Positions 13,189-25,302 of a stretch of 64,000 nt of DNA are shown one piece after another. Position 1 is the first letter of the stretch. Every line of letters starts with the position of its first letter. The stretch is from Entonaema liquescens. Taxonomy: Eukaryota; Ascomycota; Sordariomycetes; Xylariales; Xylariaceae. The position numbers and the translations under genes were made by a program. The notes beneath the pieces were generated by a model, which was not told where the DNA came from, did no database searches, and worked only from the letters and a program-made list of their open reading frames with translations. The stretch lies in assembly GCA_902805475.1 (NCBI GenBank), contig CADCSX010000006.1, forward strand, positions 1,984,001 through 2,048,000, read 5' to 3'.

Positions 13189-14040
13189 CATACACCACAT
13201 GTTCTAGTCGGCGATTAGATTAGCGACTTTTCGTCGACCCAAGCTGTCGGGTCTTCTATGTAGAAATTCTCGTCTCCGAGGACCTGCAAAGTGACATGTC
13301 GCTAACATGCTTATCCGTCTGCGAGTTTTCTGTAGGGGTGTTGCTTGGCTTCGTAGCATGTGGTAGTGCTATGATATTTATATATTGTCTTTTTATTAGG
13401 CAGACTGCTAGCTGAGATATAATGTAACCCTTTCCATCCAGCAAGAGACGAGTCGGTATTAGAAATATTATGTATGAGCCAGCCTTCGCTTAGAGTGTAA
13501 GAAGCTGTTTCCATCATTAGATGTGGGAAGACGCCATAGTACTATCGGCCGCTTCGTCTACTCAGGGAGTTGGCTTAGGACACGGAGAAATTAAATGACG
13601 CGAATGAAACACGATTCTTGAATATAATAATGAAGAACCCTTCAAATTAATGTCTATGGGATTTTGTGTTGGTACAAGAGTAACTAAGAGAGATGGGCCA
13701 ACCCGTTCGAGACCGTAATTGCTAATGCTGAAGCTAAGGAGAGCCCATCCTATGACATAATGCAAAAGAAACAGAAATACCTTCCCGTTCACAGGTAATA
13801 AATCCTGCTACCATGGGAGAATTGAAGACAAAAATTAAGAAACATGAATGATGATGTCCTTTCCTCTTATCCTGACCTTGCCATGCTGCCTTGCCTTCAT
13901 CATGGGAGGCCAATTTCGTCGATGCCGGTACTAGTATTATGTTGGACAGGCCAAACTTCCAACCAACCAGTCGGTAATTACCTTAATCGACGGTCGTGTA
14001 ATTATGGTATTCTCACCTACTGCAATAAGAGTCCACGTGA

Positions 14041-15895
14041 TTAATGAGGATGGTAAGTGTTTCCAGGCCACTCCACGACGTCAGGTCCGAAAGATAAGAC
14101 CGTACCCGGCGGGAAGATGCCAGCAAAGGTATCCGAGCGCGACTCCTTTCGACCGACATTGAAGCTTTTAGAATCTCCACGGTTGTTTAGGGACTTGTGG
14201 TGAGTCGGCATGAAGTGGCCCTGCTGTATCGTTGCGTTCCAGTTCGTATCGAGCAATGGGCCCAGCTTCTCGGATTCATGGAACCGTCCTCTGACGTACG
14301 CTTCGGACTTCTTGATAGGATTCTGGAGGAGAACCCATTCGAAATGTGTGTTCGGAGAGTTCTTAACACGATCTCTAAACATTTTCTCCCGGACCATGGC
14401 CGGGGTGACGTACTTCAGTGTGTCCCCGTGAACCGGCGAGTCGGTCTCCTGTAGGAGCCAAAGGTCACCCTGGAAAACGAGCTCCTCTCCCTTTTCTGTT
14501 CCCTCCAGCAAGATTTTCCTAACCACCATGGCGAAGGGAAGTTCGGGATTGTCCCACTCTGGATGCTCAGTCTGCTCGAGCCGTACTCGGATGGCCTCGA
14601 ACGCGCAGATCTTCTCGCAGCCGAAGAACACACCACCAAAGCTTTGTTGATTAGGCTGGAGCGTGGCGTCCATGAGCGCGTTAAAGAGGGAGTAAGAGTG
14701 GTCGACACGACTCGCACCTACTTTAGAAGCTTCAACAATTAGTGCCCCGTCTGTCTTGCTGACTTGAGCCTCTAACGCATCCCACGGGATCGCTTCCATA
14801 GGATGGTTAGAGAACTTATCGAGGATAGGATGAGGGGCGGGAACGCTAAACGCTAGGAATGGTCTCATGTCGGTCTCGGGTTGTATAACATCCCCAAGGG
14901 CTCTGGGCGAATATGAAAGCGGCTTTATTTTATGCATGACAGGAGTCGATGTAGCCGGATTGCTAGGTAGGTTTTGTATGACAAGCCCCAGGCGGAAGGA
15001 CGGATGTACGATATACCACACTACTTCGCCCTCCCTAAAGAGAGGCGGCTCATCATGTTGGATTACCACCGGAGCAGGGCTTGAGGCTGCTTGTGTTGTC
15101 AATGCGGCAGAGGCTACTTTCTGGGCCATCGTTCCTGAAGGACCGCTAGGCGCGGGACTGGATGCGGCAGATGTTGTAGTAGACTGCCCTGGAGAATTTC
15201 CGGCGAGGGGTCCTGTTAACTTTGCCGCGGGACCCGACTTAGCAGGAGCTGATATCTTTGCCGCCTGTGGCTTCGTTTGGGAACTGTTATAGGCTTTGCA
15301 GTGCTTGCAATAGCACTTAGTCCTGTCCTCCCCATCTGTCACCAACCACAACAAGTGGTCAAAGAACTCAGCGGGTGATCTGTAGTTCTTGGGTGCGGCC
15401 TTGCTTCGACCTTTAGTCCCAAGATCCGGATACCCATATAGGTAGCAGTCATGGCGTGATTCGGGTTTGGCCTGGGCAGGTTTACCTGCGGTTGTATCTG
15501 AAGATGCTGCGTCAGAAGCTTTTTTGGCTGGAATTTTTCTTTGTGAGTAGATAGACACGGGGAAAGAAAACAGGGCTAATTCGACATACCATCTCGAAAT
15601 TTCTGTCGGAGCTGGTAATTCTTTGGGAATGTCTCTAAGACGAATCTGTTGTCTGGCGATGGTTAGCTTGATTCTCTATCTCGTCCCACGCGGTTGACGA
15701 ACCTGATCCAGGGTAGAATTGCGAGGCTAACATGTCCCCAAGCTTTTGCAACCAGTTATCAATGGAGGTCGGGGCTGCATTTTTAAATTGTCCCAAGCGG
15801 TCTTCGGATATTGCTACTCCATCACTCTTCACAATACGAAAAGTGGTAGTTTTATCCTCGGAACCCATGGCTGCTGGGGCAGAAGGGGTGGCCAT
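14041..15895 (-). CDS. clr2: Cryptic loci regulator 2 (Clr2)-like silencing protein, 3 exons, 580 aa
   Basis: In fission yeast Clr2 is part of the SHREC histone-deacetylase/remodeller complex and is needed for heterochromatic transcriptional silencing. Model: exons 15703-15895, 15590-15652 (63 nt) and 14041-15527; introns of 50 and 62 nt. Joining restores YPGSDNRFVLETFPKNYQL followed by CYLYGYPDL, SPAEFFDHLLWLV and a CYCKHC cysteine pair, the pattern of the Clr2 N-terminal transcription-silencing domain. A low-complexity Ala/Pro/Ser linker follows. The C-terminal half (GEVVWYIVHPSFRLGLV, then VFFGCEKICAFEAIRVRL) fits the Clr2 C-terminal domain. The first intron uses a GTTCGT donor but has a good GCTAAC branch site. 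Identification rests on domain pattern, not a search. Confidence 0.83.
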
Positions 15896-17813
15896 CGCCG
15901 TATGGAGGATGGCTTGGATGGGAGAAGAAATAAATGTGTAATGTATTTATAGAAAAGGGAAAACAGGATCGATCAGTTTGCCAGAACCGATGGGAGAACT
16001 TATGCTTCTCCGTAAGGCTAGTGGAAAGAGAAACGAGACCCAAATAGGTAGGGATGACGGGCCTGAAGGGTAGCTGTCGTAACTTTCTTGGGGAGAACCT
16101 TAGGCACTCTAGAGAATGTGGAAAGGACCCGTAATTGCTTAGTCGTTTAAAGGTTTTAATAAGAGCTCACGCATCATAGTATTCATATACTCCCCAATTC
16201 GACACGTTAACGTGGTAATGTATAGTCGTTAGGACGTTAGGACGTTAGAACGTATATCCGCCGTGTAAGTCGACGACCGACATGGAACCAAGCCTGGACA
16301 AACAGAGGCTACACCATCAAGTACGTACGTAGTAGTATGAAAAGAGGCTATCTCATCAAGGGATCAGAAAAGTTTAGGACGACTCGTGATCGTACTTCGA
16401 ATGAGAAATACCAATGCGATACCCGTATGGTAGCGTTAATATTTTAGCTTAGAGGAGACAGACTCATACAGATGACAGACGCCGTCTTGTGAAAACCAGT
16501 TACAATAGACTTGAGTTCTTACATGAGGATCTTAGATCTTAAAACAACAAATCCGTTTTAACCAATCGGGAGCGTAGAACTTAGATCTACAGATGCATGC
16601 TGAGCCACAGAGCGTTCATAGTTGTTCTAGCTGTGGCTTTACGCTACGCGTCCATTCATACATGTCGTTACCTAGTTATGAATTCTAAAGTATCTCTGTA
16701 TCCGACAGGGGTTACCCCTGCAATAGCTTACATTACGTACATATGCGTGCGTAGTGTACATAAGGTCAACATCAATGTACTCAACATGTACGTAGACGCA
16801 AGTGAATGTAGGTCGATGTATATAATAAAGAAAAATATATAGACAATTACCTGATATAACGTCGAAAGTGACTTCTCTCACGTATAATACTATTTTCATT
16901 ATCGAGGGAAAATATAGTCCAATAGCCAATTCCATAGAGAAGTAAGTTTTAAATATATGCTTGTGTTCTCGTGTCCACAATCATCAATCATTCTCTCGTA
17001 CCTAATAGTCTTCCTGCAACACCCATCTCATCCAAGTGTTAAAAGGTATATATATGGCTTCTTAAAAGGTACTTATATTTATAAGTACTCATGAGGCTAA
17101 TATTAGGGGTTTCAAGCTGGGAGCTATTATTACCTATGTATCGTCCGACTCGAGATGAGCTAAATACACCTTATTGCGGTTAATAAGTTAATAGTAACAT
17201 CATCTACAAAAATCCTTCAAAATTCCTAACTATTTGCCAATCATATATATCGCATTTATACCAATGGTTTATCATCTGCGAAGTCCTCGGAGTTTGGAGT
17301 TAACGTGTCGTGGCCGAATCTTTTTCTTATAAGGAATACTTAACCCGGATGTATGACGAGTTCGAATGACGCCAGCAATAGTCTAATAACCACCAGCCGG
17401 TTTTCGTAAAACAAACATTCTACATTGCAACACTCATCAGGAAACGACACGACATAGGACACCCGGTGACTTTAAACGGAGCATCTTCGGGGACTTTTCC
17501 TACGAGTTTTGCATATGTAGAAGATGAGGCCATCCCGGCGTTATCGTGTTTAAAACCGCTAAATGCAGGGGATAATCCGCAAACCCGCAAGGGTTGCATC
17601 TGGAGTTACAATGCAAGCGTCGGCAATACCCTCAGGTCGATCCAACTGACGACTATATATAGAGAGAGCTTGGCAATGGAGCAGAACAGCTTAAGTCTTG
17701 TTCTAGTAGAAGTATTCAAGGCACAATATCACATCGAAGATAAACCTCCATAACTTTACCTCAAATATCACTAGTTCAACTCAAACTTATTAGCGACAAC
17801 CTCATAAGCGATA
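15896..17813. other. Intergenic region between divergent Clr2 and SDR genes
   Basis: No supportable gene. AT-rich, with a small tandem of GACGTTAG near 16228-16250 and many short ORFs. The right end carries the SDR promoter. Confidence 0.6.
17654..17661 (+). promoter_or_regulatory. Candidate TATA box for the SDR gene
   Basis: TATATATA followed by AGAGAGAG, 153 nt upstream of the SDR start codon. Position and sequence suit a core promoter; inference only. Confidence 0.4.
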
Positions 17814-18859
17814 ATGTCTACTTACGACAGGAATACTGAAGGCCTCGAGCTTGTACACAAGTTCGCCGACCAAGTGAAGGGAAGAACTTGTGAGTATGCC
17901 TTCTCGCCTCTAGGAGTATGATAGACTAACAGCATATAGTCCTTCTCACTGGACCAAGCCCTGGCGGCATTGGTGCTGAAACAGTTACTTCACTTGCTGC
18001 AGAGTCCCCAGCTCTGCTCATCCTAGTTGGGCGCTCTCCAGAGAAGACGCAAAATGTCATCGACGCCATTAAAAAGGTCAATCCCAGCGTAAAGACCAAG
18101 TTCGTCCAAGCCGACCTCTCCTCGTTCAAGAGTGTCCGGAAGGCAGCGCAGACCATCCTGGAGGATCCCGAGATCACCAAGATCGACGTGGTGATCAACA
18201 ATGCAGCTGTGATGGCCACGCCTTTCCAGCTGACCGAAGACAAAATAGAGCTGCAATTCCAGGCCAACCATCTGGGCCACTTTATCCTCACTAACAAGAT
18301 CCTACCCAAGATCGTCGCGGCCGGCCCTAAAGCGCGGATCGTCAATCTCACGAGCTCTGGCCATAGGTACGAGGGCGTGCGCTTCGAGGACCCCAACTTT
18401 ACCGAGCCAGGCTCGTACAGCGAATTTGCGTCCTACGGGCAATCGAAGAGTGCCAACATCCTGTACGCGGTAGCTCTGAACAAGCGTCTGGCCTCGCGCG
18501 GCATCCGCGCCTACGCCGTGCACCCCGGCAGCATCCAGACGAACCTGCAGCACTACATCAAGCAGATGGACGGGGAGAAAGTAGCGTCGATCATGGAGGC
18601 TGGGGTCCGGAAGATCGCGGGCACATCGCTCGCCGAGTTTCGGGCGGCGAATCCGTACAAGACGCTACAGCAGGGTTGCGCGACTACCCTGCGCGCGGCT
18701 CTCGACCCGGATCTGCTCAAGGAGGAGGGCGTCTTCTTGGAGGACACGAACTTGACGACTGATCCTAATGAGGTTAAGGATTGGGCTACGGACCCGGAGC
18801 TCGCGGAGAAGTTGTGGAAGCTGAGTGAGGAACTGGTGGGTGAGAAGTTTGATATTTAG
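17814..18859 (+). CDS. Short-chain dehydrogenase/reductase, retinol-dehydrogenase-like, 331 aa
   Basis: NAD(P)-dependent oxidoreductase of the classical SDR family. Exon 1 is 17814-17889, then a 50-nt intron (GTGAGT..ACTAAC..TATAG), then exon 2 at 17940-18859. The joined protein shows the cofactor motif TGPSPGGIG at 29-37 (the one-residue-longer form common in fungal members), NNA at 112-114, the catalytic serine in NLTSSGHR (164-165) and YGQSK with Tyr191/Lys195, followed by HPGSIQTNL. No membrane segment or targeting signal is evident. The nearest named relatives are WWOX/RDH12-like enzymes, but the substrate cannot be predicted. Neighbours (Clr2, AP-2 sigma) suggest no pathway. Confidence 0.9.
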
Positions 18860-19309
18860 GGGGTCTGTCATGTAAAGCAGCAGAATGCCATGATTAAACG
18901 TGAATTGTATTGATATCGTTGAAAATATATAGAAAGCATATCTGTAGTTATAAAACGACTTTTGACCTCTGATACAATTGAGTAGTATTCGTGAAGGTAC
19001 ATCTAAGTGTTATTTTGAGCTTGATAAGGTTGATGAGAGGTTTGTGAGCTTTCGTATGCAGGTATGGATCCGTACATGTACCTACCTCATGAGTTGGACA
19101 TTTCATAATAAATTCTCAGGGGTCATACAAGACATTACAAGCCACACCTAGGTACCCTCCTTAGCTCATGCAGCTAGGCGTCTACTAAACTCCCAAGTCC
19201 CCACTACTAAACGGAACCCCTGGAGAACTTCACCTCGAACATCCATTTCCATCGAACATCCATCCTCGCTCGGATTGCGATACCTCGTCGCTTCCCTCGC
19301 AGGCCCAAG
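18860..19309. other. Intergenic: SDR 3' end to AP-2 sigma promoter
   Basis: No ORF of note. Contains an ACCTAGGTACC motif near 19147 and a pyrimidine-rich stretch just before the AP-2 sigma start. Confidence 0.5.
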
Positions 19310-19804
19310 ATGTTGTCCTTCATATTAATACAGAACCGACAGTAAGCAGCCCTCCCGCCAACCATTATCAATTGAACGTATTAACCAACGAACAACAACC
19401 ACAGAGGCAAGACGCGGCTCGCCAAGTGGTACGTGCCGTACAGCGACGAAGAGAAGATCAAGCTGAAAGGCGAGGTGCACCGGCTCGTCGCGCCGCGCGA
19501 CCAAAAGTACCAGTCCAACTTTGTCGAGTTCCGCAACTACAAGATCGTGTACCGCCGCTACGCCGGCCTCTTCTTCTGCGCCTGCGTCGACACTAACGAC
19601 AACGAGCTCGCTTACCTCGAGGCTATCCACTTCTTCGTCGAGGTCCTCGACGCCTTCTTCGGCAACGTCTGCGAGCTCGACCTCGTCTTCAACTTCTACA
19701 AGGTCTACGCTATCCTCGACGAGGTCTTCCTCGCCGGCGAGATCGAAGAGACTAGCAAACAGGTCGTCCTCACCCGCCTCGAGCACCTCGATAAGCTCGA
19801 GTAG
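19310..19804 (+). CDS. APS2: AP-2 complex sigma subunit, 143 aa
   Basis: Small subunit of the clathrin adaptor AP-2, acting in endocytic cargo selection at the plasma membrane. Exon 1 (19310-19341, 32 nt) encodes [10 protein letters not shown]; a 63-nt intron (GTAAGC..ACAG) is followed by exon 2 (19405-19804). Joining gives the invariant [35 protein letters not shown] and the stretch from [17 protein letters not shown] to [12 protein letters not shown] are nearly identical to animal AP2S1. Length matches the roughly 142-residue family. The closely spaced conserved pattern makes sigma-2 more likely than sigma-1 or sigma-3. The strong third-position C/G bias creates a long antisense ORF that is a shadow. 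Confidence 0.95.
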
Positions 19805-20655
19805 CTCGCTTCGGATATACGGGCAAACGGTCCACGAAGGGTCTCTTGGAGGAACCCTGGAAATAGAGAAGCATGCAGAGAACTCTTGTGTATAGGCCAG
19901 GTCGAGCTTGTGAATAGTTATCCTTCCAGGCGGAGGCGTACGGCGTTTTTGGCAAAATTGGAATTGGGCATCGGGTCACACTCTCACAAGCATGCAGAAC
20001 ATGCCTATTCAGGCATTGTCTTCTTCTCGATCTCGGGCCAACCGTCGTATTCATTATCGCATAATACAACTTGATATCTTACGAACATTTCGATAACACC
20101 CGAGTCTTCTTAATGAAATATCTATTGAAGTCAACTAGTGCTATGAGCTAAGCTGGTGGTACTGGATGGCTCTTCGTCCGACTCATTCGAGCCTCGAGGA
20201 TAGTTATGATATAATCGTCAACCATCTTAACTAAATCTATGACCATGGAAACAGAGAACATGAATTGAGCTCAGCATTAGCATCTTTTGCAACATGTGTA
20301 GTAAGCAGGTAATATGCAAGGGGACGGAAATTATCTCAGCGACCGATGCTTTTAAGGCAACGCATAACAGATATTTAGAAAACCCTACCAAGGCGAAAAG
20401 AGATAGGACTCAAGCCGTCAGTATATAGAGTTTGATCATATGGTCCTGTTTGGAGGGTGATCTTAATGTCAAGGCGGTAGTGCAGTACGGACCGAAATCT
20501 TTAGAGAGGTAATCTTACTGTTCTCGTGGCTTACAGTATGGCGTGTGTATCTACCACATCGAATTATGAAGATAAACACTAGGAGGCACCGGCCGGTTCA
20601 TCTTCGATATCTCGCCGCATGTCTGGGTATATTGTTGCTTTGGTTGTCCTGGAAG
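19805..20655. other. Convergent intergenic region
   Basis: Lies between the 3' ends of AP-2 sigma and the zinc-knuckle gene. Only short unsupported ORFs are present. Confidence 0.55.
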
Positions 20656-22609
20656 TTATGCAGGCTCCCAGGCCTCCTCGGCCATCTCCCTGATAGCCTT
20701 TATGTGCGCCTTGTTATGGACTATGGGAATCATCCGGCCCCTAAAGTGGCTGGCCGCATCGGATTGGAACTGCGGTCCCTGGGGGTGCTGGTCCGTAATA
20801 ACAGCTAACTCAAAGTTATCTTCATTAAAATCATTGTCTTCTTCCTTGCGTTCGTCAATATCCATCTTGTCTAATTGATATAAAGAACCATTGGTGAGTA
20901 GATTGTTTGCGGGAGGAGGGGCTTTCATGTTGCCTAGGGACATTTCAATTGCTAGAGCGTCGAGGAACTCGTTGGCTTCTTTTCTAGCTCTCTCAATATC
21001 TTCAGCTGTATCTTCAGGGCATGGTTCTGCATCCGTCATCAGTTCATCTTTGCTCGCTATTGTGCCTGGGAAACGATCTTTGGGGAGAGCGGTCTCTTCT
21101 GGCGTTTCCGGAGAGATATGTGAACCCATAAATTCATCATTGTCGTAACCAAGCCTCCCCTCTTCCGTCCCCTTCTTAGTCTTTTTTAAATCTAAGAACG
21201 GGCGTGGTCGTACTTCAGGCGGGGGAGCTCTGGCTCGCTTCCGGTGCTCACGAGACGGGGTTGTCGAACGCTTCCCATGGCGATGGCTACTTGGAGAGGC
21301 TTCACGAGGGGACCACTTTCTACGGTCTCGAGTCATACGTTCACGCGCTGTCCAAGGTGAAATACTTCTACGACCGCTGTACAACTGGTATCTGCCATCT
21401 GAGCTATACGCACGATCCCGTGGGCTTTCATCTCGTTTATAATCATCATCCTTTTTACGCATTGAAAGGCCGGTAGGGCTCCGGGAGCGGCCTCGAGGAG
21501 ATGGCGTGAAAGGAGAACGGTCTCGATAATTAGGGTTTTTATCCGGTGTAGGCGTCATTGGTCGAGTTTTAATACGGAGACGCTGTTGTGTTAAAGAGAG
21601 CTCGTACTCGTTTCGAGGACACAAGGTTGCAAAATGTCTGCCAGATACTTTGCAGATTTCACATCGATAATAATGCGGAGGTGGTTGGTCCCATTCCGGG
21701 TCCAAATTAGTAGGACAAAGCTGGATCCAGTGTCCTGTAATCAAGGTTAGCAGAGAGGTTATCCTCTCCTCTATTGGGGTTCATTACCTGGGTTATTGCA
21801 ACGCTTGCAAATATAACCGTAAGGGGGGGCTGTGGTCAAATAAGAAGGCATATTCGATGAAGAATATTCTAATAAGATGGATTCGTAAGTCTTCATTGAG
21901 CTGGGCTCCCTTGAGGTTGTGTCCCTCGTTCTTGGCTTTGCTGTTTGTTCCACAGGTGGTTCTCTATCAGCCTTAGTTGAACTCTTCTTCCTGTTATCTT
22001 CTTTAATCTTGACGATTTCGTTATAGATGTTACGGCGCTTGCCAATTTTACGCCCTAGGGGATTCCGTTGGCGCCTGTCTTCTGCTTTCCTCCACCGACT
22101 ACCCACGAGGCTGTCGATTCCTTCGCTTCGGTTTCAACTACAGCTTGTGAGTTGATAAGTTCTTCAAGATGTCCAAGGGAATACCCCTCCTGACTTAAAG
22201 TTGATGACCCAGTAGGCGAATCCTTCTTTGACTTGGAGTCACGCCTAGCCTGCTCAAACAGTCCATGGAAGTCCAGCCGCACCATTTGATACCTACGTAT
22301 ATTTGCAGGATTATCTGCAGCATCCTTAATCTGCCATTCTTTGAGAGCTTCTTCGACTTCGTTTTCAGTGAATGGCCCCTGTTGCAGCTTCCTGCCTGTT
22401 AAAAGTAAGTTGGCAAACTTGGACAACAAAGACTTCTGTTGAATATCCTTTTTAATCCGCTCGTGGAGCCATCCCAGGAACACTTGGAGCACCTCCTGCT
22501 TGGGGATCTGGTCAGGACTTGTAAGTTGAATCGTGTTCTCCAGTTCGTCGAGGGTGATATCAGCCAGGTCATCCAGACCTAGCGCTTGCAAACTATGATG
22601 AAGATCCAT
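20656..22609 (-). CDS. Double zinc-knuckle (CCHC) protein with RS-like region; frame broken
   Basis: Probable RNA-binding protein. The segment 21788-22609 and exon 20656-21734 are joined by a 53-nt intron (21735-21787) that splits a zinc knuckle: YICKRCNNPG + HWIQLCPTN, the Mpe1/RBBP6-type CX2CX3GHX4C. A second knuckle-like motif, YYRCEICKVSGRHFATLCP, follows. Then comes a long Arg/Ser/Pro-rich and acidic disordered tail ending in EMAEEAWEPA. The N-terminal 185 residues (from MDLHHSLQALGLDDLAD) are conserved-looking but not recognised. The N-terminal frame hits a stop at 22055-22057; the knuckle frame is open across the overlap 22055-22106. One more C in the CCCC run (22058-22061) would give KTGANGIPLGRK and restore a single protein. 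No workable intron exists there. Confidence 0.72.
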
Positions 22610-23605
22610 GGTGATCTCTATAACAGAGATCACGGGTAAACAAGAGAATTGAAAGCAGTGTGCTGTATAATATAGATGCAACTGGTGATTGTGTTCCGAA
22701 TAGAACGTTTACGAAGTCCGTGTGGCTCTTATTTGTTGTTACTCCTGCATCCAGGCTGCAGGGCTCGAGGTGTGAATAGTGAGAATGGAGCCCTAGTTTC
22801 AAATGAACAATTCGTGTTAAGTCTGTGAAAACATTCATACGTATTTGAGTAGGCAAAGAAGGTTCAAATATTATGAGATTGTGATTAGAAGGTAAGATGT
22901 GTGTGCCAGATGGAAAGTCAGGCAGCTGCATTCTGAAGTTACTCTGAGCTACTTATAAGTGCAAATTAAGGTTATAGTACCCTTGAAGAAGGAGCAACAT
23001 CCAACTGGTATGTCCAGTGTGACTATATAACCCAGGGCAACTGCCTAGGGAGACATAGCGGGTACTCCATGCACACCATACATTATATAGCAGGTACAAT
23101 ATGCATGCATAAGCGACTGCCCGTGAACTGTTAACGGTGAATAACGTCAGTATCAACGGTACCTAGGAAACTAGGTAGGTACCTATCTATCCCATAGATT
23201 ATATCTACCTAGGTATGTAGGTAGGCAGTTTTATGCCTTTCCCCAGTGCCAGTGCCTAGGTATGTACGTACCTACATAATCTGTCTAAGTTACCTTAGGT
23301 ACTCTGTGTATAAAATAGTTAGGTACGTATTAAGATAGCTTCAGGAGGTATTTTACTATGAGTTCTGGTTTTTGGTAACTGCTCTAACGTGTCTATTAAC
23401 TTAGATGATCATTGTGGTTTAAGCTGGTTTGAGTTCTTGGGACAATATCACCATATGTTATTCAAGATTTAACTACTAAAGACAAATATGCTACTTATAA
23501 AAGATGAGCCATAATATAAGATCATAGGGGAAAAGGTAAGCTAAATCGAAAAGAGGAATGTTTTATAGCGGTTCCAAAGTCTCTAAGGTCTAATACTCAG
23601 ACGTA
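22610..23605. other. Intergenic with CCTAGGTA-type palindromes
   Basis: Holds the zinc-knuckle promoter and the 3' flank of IST1. Between 23157 and 23340 the sequence is dense in variants of TACCTAGGTA and TAGGTACCTA. No gene seen. Confidence 0.55.
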
Positions 23606-24587
23606 TCAGCGCTTCAGAGCAGCAAAGCGAGCTGTTAGCTCATCAACACTCGTCCCATCCTTCTTACTATCGCTATTCTTCGCCATGCCAGTATCCACCA
23701 TCTTTTGGCTGGGCTTCAGTTCCACTGAGTTCAATGTGACTCTAGGCCGAGGGTTATCCGTTGACGGACTTGGTGGATTAATATGTACAGGAGTATCCAG
23801 TGCTAGGGATCGTGGGGGTGTTGCACGACTTAGCGCTTCCCTTTCAAGCGCAGCTTTACTGTCAGCAGGCAGAGCTGGTTCTGAAACTTTCTGTGCTTGG
23901 CCACCGCTTGGGTTATCACTTGTGTCGTCGTCCACAAATTCCGGAGGTTCCCCCAGGTCCTTAGCTCGCCTTGGCCAGTTCACTCCATATGCTCTTGCGA
24001 TCTCTTCGAGATAACCCTGGACAAGCTCTTCTCGAGGTGGGGTGACGCTGAGCTTCTTGATGATCTTTTCGGAGACCTTTTGATCCGAGTTCTCCATGGC
24101 CGACAAGACGAACTCCTTGCCATATTTCTCGCCTAAAAGTGCACGTACTTGTTGTAATTCTTTGATCTCCGTCTTGGGAGCAGCGTATATGATGCTCTTC
24201 ACTGCCTCTTCCAATCCAGGATCGCATACGTTACCCTCTAGGAGGCCAGCTCGCGCCAATAGCAACTCGCAATACAACTCGAGGATTTCGTGGAGTTCCG
24301 TGGTGATATCGGATCGAATGATATTCTCAACTCTTATTTTTGCCGAATCGATCTTACCAACCTCTAGTAACTGGGCCATTGCCCTCCTCTGCGTCTTTCC
24401 CATGGCTTCATCGCGCTGCTGCACCATGCGCAGCCGTGCAATCGATAGTTTTAACTGGACTTTCAGTTTTGTCTACAGGCTCAAATAGTTCATTAGCTGC
24501 CTAGGGGTTGTAAACGGATGACATCCCAGCTCAAGGGATTAAGCAATACAAAGGTAGCCTTACAGTTAGATTTGCTGATGGAGCCAT
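23606..24587 (-). CDS. IST1: IST1-like regulator of Vps4 / ESCRT-III protein, 296 aa
   Basis: IST1 proteins have an ESCRT-III-like core and modulate the AAA ATPase Vps4 in multivesicular-body sorting. Exon 1 (24564-24587) encodes MAPSANLT. A 91-nt intron (GTAAGG..TGTAG) is followed by exon 2 (23606-24472). Joining yields TKLKVQLKLSIARLRMVQQ, the conserved first helix, followed by the basic MGKTQRRAMAQLLEVGKIDSA and ENIIRSD helices of the Ist1 (DUF292) domain (to about residue 170). The tail is Pro/Ser-rich and disordered and ends ELTARFAALKR, where a C-terminal MIT-interacting helix would be expected (LxxRFxxLK fits a MIM1-like motif). It is transcribed divergently from the ArAE membrane protein. 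Confidence 0.92.
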
Positions 24588-25302
24588 TTTGACAGTACAC
24601 AGCCCGAAGGCTCGTGAACTCCAACAAATTGATGATATTACTAAAGATGGTTGTTAGAAGTTGACGCTAAACATCTCATTGACAGCAGATGCGACCTCAG
24701 AGTTGTTCTTTGATTAGTACTCGCGTGCGTGAACCCCGCGATCATAATAAGTATCGAGTACTTATTAGCGCACCATAATATCAACGGTTACTCCAGTCAC
24801 TGTACATTGCCTTAGTGTATATACTAGTGTACATAGGTAGAGCTTAGCTACCCTTGCAAGTGCAGCAGTAATACAAAGCCCGTCCGTGATAACCAAGATT
24901 GGACGTTTTCGTTTGTTTCGGGATGATATCATTCGCAGAGTGCCAAGCCAAATAAGGTACATACATTTGGGGTAGAGTGGGGCCGAGACTCATTACCTTA
25001 GCTTTTTTTTTCTAAGACCAGCTTCAATTGAGTGAAGCTAAGAAGAAGATCTCGCGTTAGTCTGCAGCACGTTATTATTCCTACACCATTAAACTATTCA
25101 AGATATGCGATTTGCATCTTTTAGACACACACCATCACAACCAATACGTTATACTAGCCAAGTCACGAGTATAGGCATTGAGCAATTTAGTAGCATACGT
25201 AGCCGTAGCCTTACCTAACTTGACCGGCTCTGGCTTTATGACCATGCCTGAATCGAAATATCCTCTACAGCTGGGTTTCGTTTTGGAATCATCGCGGGAG
25301 CC
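24588..25302. other. Divergent promoter region of IST1 and the ArAE gene
   Basis: No coding signal seen; contains a T9 run near 25003-25011. Confidence 0.55.

Larger units (their letters stand above)
9250..14040. other. 4.8-kb stretch without a supportable gene
   Basis: Several ORFs of 60-130 codons occur on both strands but lack domains, exon continuity or coding-like composition. Between 11460 and 11700 there are T-rich tracts and an A10 run. Microsatellites lie at 12222-12259, 12854-12879 and 13171-13188. The left part may contain the terminator of the zinc-ribbon gene. Confidence 0.6.

Noticed and set aside
19325..19786. 153-codon acidic antisense ORF over AP-2 sigma
   Set aside because: Shadow of the strongly biased codon use of the real gene on the plus strand.
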